DNA of 8,947 bases from JBBIKU01 sp037445245. GTDB taxonomy: Bacteria; Chloroflexota; Anaerolineae; Anaerolineales; Anaerolineaceae. The DNA lies in assembly GCA_037445245.1 (NCBI GenBank), contig JBBIKU010000097.1, positions 1 to 8,947 on the forward strand. The letters run 5' to 3'. The translations under genes and the position numbers were made by a program. The notes under the pieces were generated by a model. It did no database searches, was not told where the DNA came from, and saw nothing but the letters and a program-made list of their open reading frames with translations. Positions 6,078 to 8,947 of this stretch are shown here, one piece after another; the first letter of the stretch is position 1; every line of letters starts with the position of its first letter.

Positions 6078-8216
6078 TCATTGCACCGAAATCTCCCATA
6101 GGTGAACATGCGCCGGTTCAGGACTGTGAACACTGGTCACCAATACCAACAAGTAGCTGGTATCAATGGCTTCTTCGAAAATAAAAGTCAGGGCGCGCGG
6201 GAGGGGCTCCTCGTCAGCCAGCCGACTGGCGTGCAAAATCTCGGCACCGTTCTCATCCCGGAAAACCAGCTCCACCTGCGTGGTCGTGCCGCCGATGCGA
6301 ACCGCCACCTGCTTCACCGGGCGTGATTGCAGCCAGCGGATGTGAACCTGCAGCGGATTAGCTTCGAACGTTCGGATCAGCGTGTTTGAATCGCCGTCAA
6401 ACACATTCTCGATGCTGCCTATATCCAGGTAGGAATAGCTGACGCGCGCCGGAAAACCAGATACCCTCAATTCGTGCTCCAGTAGCGTGCGACGTCGTTG
6501 ATGCTCGGCTTCGAAAATGGCTGCGACATCATCAACGTAGCGCAGACGGGTAAAATAGAATCCCGCCCTTCCGTCCGGATAAGGCATGACCTTTTCGACC
6601 CGTATATCGGTGAACTTGTTGCTCTCGAGTACCTGGGCGTATTCCTCAGGGATCATGATGAAGAGCATTTTGTCATTCAAGGGACGCATTCGCTCCATGA
6701 AACCGGCAATGCTGCCAATTTCGATGGGCAGATGATCTATAAAGAAAAAACGCGCAATGGTATCGGTGCCATTCGCCCATGAAGGCGAGAGAACAATGTG
6801 AGTGTTCGGTGATCTTTCGAGGTAATCCTGAATTTCGCCAAAAATCTGTCGCGCACCATATTGCATGCCACCCAGCCCGTAATCGGTCGACCAGAACGGT
6901 CCATTGACCAGCGCATCCCGCAGCATGTGGAAATTGTAAAACGTCAGCCCAAGGAACAAGGGCAGCGCCAGAGCGCGGCGCGGCACCCGCCAGCGCTTTT
7001 CCAGCCAGATCAACGCCTTCGAAAGACCGAGGGCGCTCAACAAAGCCAGCGGGACGACCATTGCCAGGGCGCGAGTAATGCCCAGCGCCACCATTGCTGC
7101 CCCGCTGGGCGCCGCCAGCAGCGCCATCAACACTGTCCGGTGCGCCGGAGAGCGCGGACGGCGGAGGCATTCCACAACCCCCAGCGCCGCCGCCGGCAGG
7201 GTTGCCAGCAAAACGTGTCCATATCCCTTCATTATGTGACGCGCCAGTTCGTCGGTTTTTAAGCTGTACCAATAGAACGGATTCAATCCGTTCAGGTATT
7301 CGCCAGCATAACGCGCCAGCTTGGCGACCAAGGGAATCGGCTGAAGCCAGTACGAATTCAACACCTGCAAATGGCGCAGGTTTTCCTCTGGGTGCGCCAT
7401 TTGAAAACGCGCCAGCGGCAGCGCTAGTAGAAGCGCCAATCCCAGACCCTTCAGCACGGTTTGGCATTGCGCACGGTGATAATGAAAGTCGCTGACAAAG
7501 AGCAGCGCGGCTGTTACCAGCACCACCCCCCGCACTGGGCTGTAACTGTAAAAACTGAAGGCGCCGAAAATCACCGCCGGATAGAGCGAATGCGGCGCCC
7601 CAAGCCGGTAGCGCAGATAGAAATACAGCATGCCAGCATAGAAACTGGTCGCCAAGCTGGTCTCAAAAGCCGTGCGTGAGTGCAGAAACCACGCCGGCGT
7701 GATGGAAAGCAGCAGCACCGCCGTCCAGGCATAGTCGCGGCGGAAGATGCGCCGCAGCATCAAGCCGACCGAAAGCGCTGCCAGCAGAGAAAGGATCGCC
7801 GCGGTTGCCCGCGTCACCCTCACCGAAGCGCCGAAGAGCAGATAGGGTAGTACTTGAATGTAAACCGAGGTACCCAAATTGTATTGGTAACTGTTGAGAA
7901 AATAGGTCGGCAGAAACTGACCATCATAACCGTGAAAATTGTCGCGCACCAGGTCTGCTGCCAGAACCGTCTGCACCGCTTCGTCGGAGAAAAAATAGAG
8001 CGGGAAATCTTCCAATCGCACCAGGCGTGTGCCCAGATACACCAGCAGCGCCAGAGCCAGCAGGATCACCTCCAATGATTCGAGGCGTTTCGACTGCGCT
8101 GCCGTTTCAACCAACCACCGTTTTATCACCAGCGCGAAACGGCACAAAGCCGTGAAATAGGGTCGGGTCTTTACATCGGGGTCAGCCAAAGAACCCGCTC
8201 GGTGCGCGTACGCCAT
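6078..8216 (-). CDS. GT-C fold membrane glycosyltransferase (family 39-like) with C-terminal beta-sandwich domain
   Basis: Such enzymes take a sugar from a polyprenyl-phosphate donor and transfer it on the outer face of the membrane. From the chosen ATG the product is 712 residues. After a short N-terminal stretch and a first helix (about 49-61), the first outer loop holds SDEA with D78-E79, the Asp-Glu position expected of the catalytic loop in PMT/ArnT-like enzymes. About ten or more hydrophobic helices follow to roughly residue 440. Then comes an extracytoplasmic soluble region including NTHIVLSPSWANGTD. The last 130 or so residues (VFDGDSNTLIRT, then NPLQVHIRW, ending HLWEISVQ) resemble an F5/8 type C (discoidin) galactose-binding domain. 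The start is uncertain: ATG 8216 has AGGCAGGG 6 bases upstream, ATG 8279 lies inside a hairpin, and a GTG at 8129 would remove an oddly composed N-terminus. It is the first gene of a run with a membrane protein and a CYTH protein. Confidence 0.85.
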   Translation of the reverse strand: MAYAHRAGSLADPDVKTRPYFTALCRFALVIKRWLVETAAQSKRLESLEVILLALALLVYLGTRLVRLEDFPLYFFSDEAVQTVLAADLVRDNFHGYDGQFLPTYFLNSYQYNLGTSVYIQVLPYLLFGASVRVTRATAAILSLLAALSVGLMLRRIFRRDYAWTAVLLLSITPAWFLHSRTAFETSLATSFYAGMLYFYLRYRLGAPHSLYPAVIFGAFSFYSYSPVRGVVLVTAALLFVSDFHYHRAQCQTVLKGLGLALLLALPLARFQMAHPEENLRHLQVLNSYWLQPIPLVAKLARYAGEYLNGLNPFYWYSLKTDELARHIMKGYGHVLLATLPAAALGVVECLRRPRSPAHRTVLMALLAAPSGAAMVALGITRALAMVVPLALLSALGLSKALIWLEKRWRVPRRALALPLFLGLTFYNFHMLRDALVNGPFWSTDYGLGGMQYGARQIFGEIQDYLERSPNTHIVLSPSWANGTDTIARFFFIDHLPIEIGSIAGFMERMRPLNDKMLFIMIPEEYAQVLESNKFTDIRVEKVMPYPDGRAGFYFTRLRYVDDVAAIFEAEHQRRRTLLEHELRVSGFPARVSYSYLDIGSIENVFDGDSNTLIRTFEANPLQVHIRWLQSRPVKQVAVRIGGTTTQVELVFRDENGAEILHASRLADEEPLPRALTFIFEEAIDTSYLLVLVTSVHSPEPAHVHLWEISVQ

Positions 8217-8222
8217 GTCGTA

Positions 8223-8230
8223 CCCTGCCT
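8223..8230 (-). promoter_or_regulatory. Ribosome binding site supporting the 8216 start
   Basis: AGGCAGGG on the minus strand ends 6 bases before the ATG at 8216. Its GCAGG core is complementary to CCTGC at 8255-8259, so it could be masked in the folded leader. Confidence 0.45.
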
Positions 8231-8272
8231 GAAGGAATGAGCCGGGCAAGACTCGCAGGATGCAAATTCTCT

Positions 8273-8316
8273 GCGGCATGGATGAAACCCCTGCGGTCTC
8301 ATCCTGAGCATGCCGC
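8273..8316 (-). promoter_or_regulatory. Leader hairpin upstream of the glycosyltransferase gene
   Basis: Positions 8273-8279 (GCGGCAT) pair with 8310-8316 (ATGCCGC). Positions 8280-8285 (GGATGA) pair with 8299-8304 (TCATCC), and 8287-8289 with 8295-8297, leaving a one-pair mismatch, a 5-base bulge at 8305-8309 and a 5-base loop at 8290-8294. That is 16 pairs in 44 bases, placed just after the predicted transcription start. It does not match any riboswitch I know, lacks a following T-run, and could be either a regulatory RNA element or a copy of a dispersed intergenic repeat. Confidence 0.5.
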
Positions 8317-8331
8317 CGTTGCCACGCCGTC

Positions 8332-8340
8332 ATTATAGCA
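8332..8340 (-). promoter_or_regulatory. Extended -10 promoter of the glycosyltransferase run
   Basis: The minus strand reads TGC-TATAAT, a perfect extended -10 element. Transcription would begin near 8325, which excludes the in-frame ATGs at 8345 and 8333 as starts. No good -35 lies at 16-18 bp, which is common for extended -10 promoters. Confidence 0.55.
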
Positions 8341-8398
8341 TGCACACCCAGCCCTCATGATCTCAACCTCCAACACTGAACTGGCAGGATCACCCAGT

Positions 8399-8437
8399 AA
8401 AAGGCATGGGGTCTGCCATCACTTGCCGGGCAGCCCC
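8399..8437 (-). terminator. Probable intrinsic terminator of pheT
   Basis: On the minus strand, GGGGCTGCC (8437-8429) pairs with GGCAG-A-CCCC (8417-8408): nine GC-rich pairs with one bulged A and an 11-base loop. After five bases comes TTTT at 8402-8399. It starts about 30 bases after the pheT stop. The T-run is short and slightly displaced, so this is a moderate candidate. Confidence 0.4.
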
Positions 8438-8467
8438 ACTCAGCAACGGATTCCGTTCGTGCCCGCT

Positions 8468-8947
8468 CTAACTGCGCAGGTGTGCGCTCAATTCCTCTTC
8501 CAGGGCGCGCACGATCTGCTGGCGGATTTTGGCTGCCTCGGCGTCGGTCAAGGTACGGTCGGCTGCCTGGTAGGTCAGGCTGAACGCCAGGCTCTTTTTG
8601 CCAGCGCCGATCTGCCCACCACGGTAAATGTCAAAGAGGCGTATCCCAGCAAGCAGATCACCCCCGCCTTTTTCGATCACGGTGGTCACCTTTTCAACCG
8701 TCAATGACTCATCGACAATGACGGCGATGTCTTCCAACACCGGCGGGAAGAGCGGCACCGTTTTGATCTCAAACCGTTGCGGCACAACCGCCAGCGCCCC
8801 ATCTAGATCAATCTCCGCCGCAAGCAGCGGCGCATTTCCCAGCTCGTACTGCTCCTTAACCAGCGGGTGCACTTCGCCGAAGATGCCGATTGCCCGCTCG
8901 CCAGCGTGGATGCGGGCGCACTTGCCGGGATGGAAAGTGGGATGCTC
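8468..8947 (-). CDS. pheT: Phenylalanine-tRNA ligase beta subunit (C-terminal part)
   Basis: PheT is the beta subunit of the tetrameric PheRS that charges tRNA-Phe. The last 159 residues are visible and the frame stays open to the right edge, so the gene continues outside the window. The visible start, HPTFHPGKCARIHAG followed by GIFGEVHPLV, is the conserved end of the PheT core (B6-B7-like region). The final 95 or so residues, from PPVLEDIAVIVDE through GKKSLAFSLTYQA to the end, form the ferredoxin-fold anticodon-binding (FDX-ACB) domain, with the usual DIYRG and RTLTD elements. The protein ends at TAG, 8470-8468. An apparent ATG-like start around 8872 is only an internal valine or methionine position and is not the real start. 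pheS would be expected further upstream, to the right. Confidence 0.96.
   Translation of the reverse strand, partial: EHPTFHPGKCARIHAGERAIGIFGEVHPLVKEQYELGNAPLLAAEIDLDGALAVVPQRFEIKTVPLFPPVLEDIAVIVDESLTVEKVTTVIEKGGGDLLAGIRLFDIYRGGQIGAGKKSLAFSLTYQAADRTLTDAEAAKIRQQIVRALEEELSAHLRS

Noticed and set aside
6065..6133. Start of the four-helix protein at the ATG at 6133
   Set aside because: It would overlap the glycosyltransferase end by 56 bp, whereas the GTG at 6064 has AAAGG at 6-base spacing.
6673..7467. A 264-codon frame overlapping the glycosyltransferase on the same strand
   Set aside because: It is Gly/Ala/Pro/Arg-rich with no motif and lies wholly inside the glycosyltransferase frame, which has coherent helices throughout.
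1..8947. Defence system, prophage, insertion sequence or CRISPR array
   Set aside because: All long frames are accounted for by housekeeping or metabolic families. No transposase, integrase, terminal repeats or regularly spaced repeats were seen.

Overview
The window reads as ordinary, densely packed bacterial chromosome with fairly high G+C. It suggests a member of the Chloroflexota, probably Anaerolineae. That is an inference from the mix: a rhodanese-fused MoeB, a stand-alone SagB-type nitroreductase, and a large GT-C glycosyltransferase with a lectin-like tail. I see no insertion sequence, CRISPR array, tRNA or rRNA.

Layout, left to right. (1) Positions 1-212, minus strand: the first 70 codons of ruvB, cut by the window edge. 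(2) 374-1000, plus: upp, uracil phosphoribosyltransferase, divergent from ruvB. (3) 1034-2035, minus: moaA, the radical-SAM enzyme of molybdenum cofactor synthesis, convergent with upp. (4) 2171-5029, plus: a tight three-gene run of a MoeB/ThiF-type E1 enzyme with a C-terminal rhodanese domain, a PIG-L (LmbE-like) zinc deacetylase, and a SagB-type FMN oxidoreductase. (5) 8216-5026, minus: a second tight run of a polytopic GT-C/family 39-like glycosyltransferase, a four-helix membrane protein and a CYTH-domain protein. Its last stop codon overlaps the stop of the SagB gene. (6) 8468 to the right edge, minus: the C-terminal 159 residues of PheT, with a plausible terminator just after it.

How the genes relate. 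moaA and the MoeB-like gene are divergent from a 135-bp shared promoter region and both belong to molybdenum cofactor or sulfur-carrier chemistry. moaC, moaD, moaE and mogA are not in view. The deacetylase and SagB genes sit 22 bp and 11 bp downstream of the MoeB-like gene and are probably cotranscribed with it, but what they make together is unknown. The glycosyltransferase run probably serves envelope glycosylation.

The least explained DNA is 8217-8345, upstream of the glycosyltransferase. It holds an extended -10 promoter, a 16-bp imperfect hairpin and sequences that could pair in mutually exclusive ways around the ribosome binding site. Several genes (ruvB, the MoeB-like gene) appear to have leaderless or nearly leaderless transcripts, while others (upp, sagB) have strong Shine-Dalgarno sites. 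I did not find a clearly new defence or mobile system.
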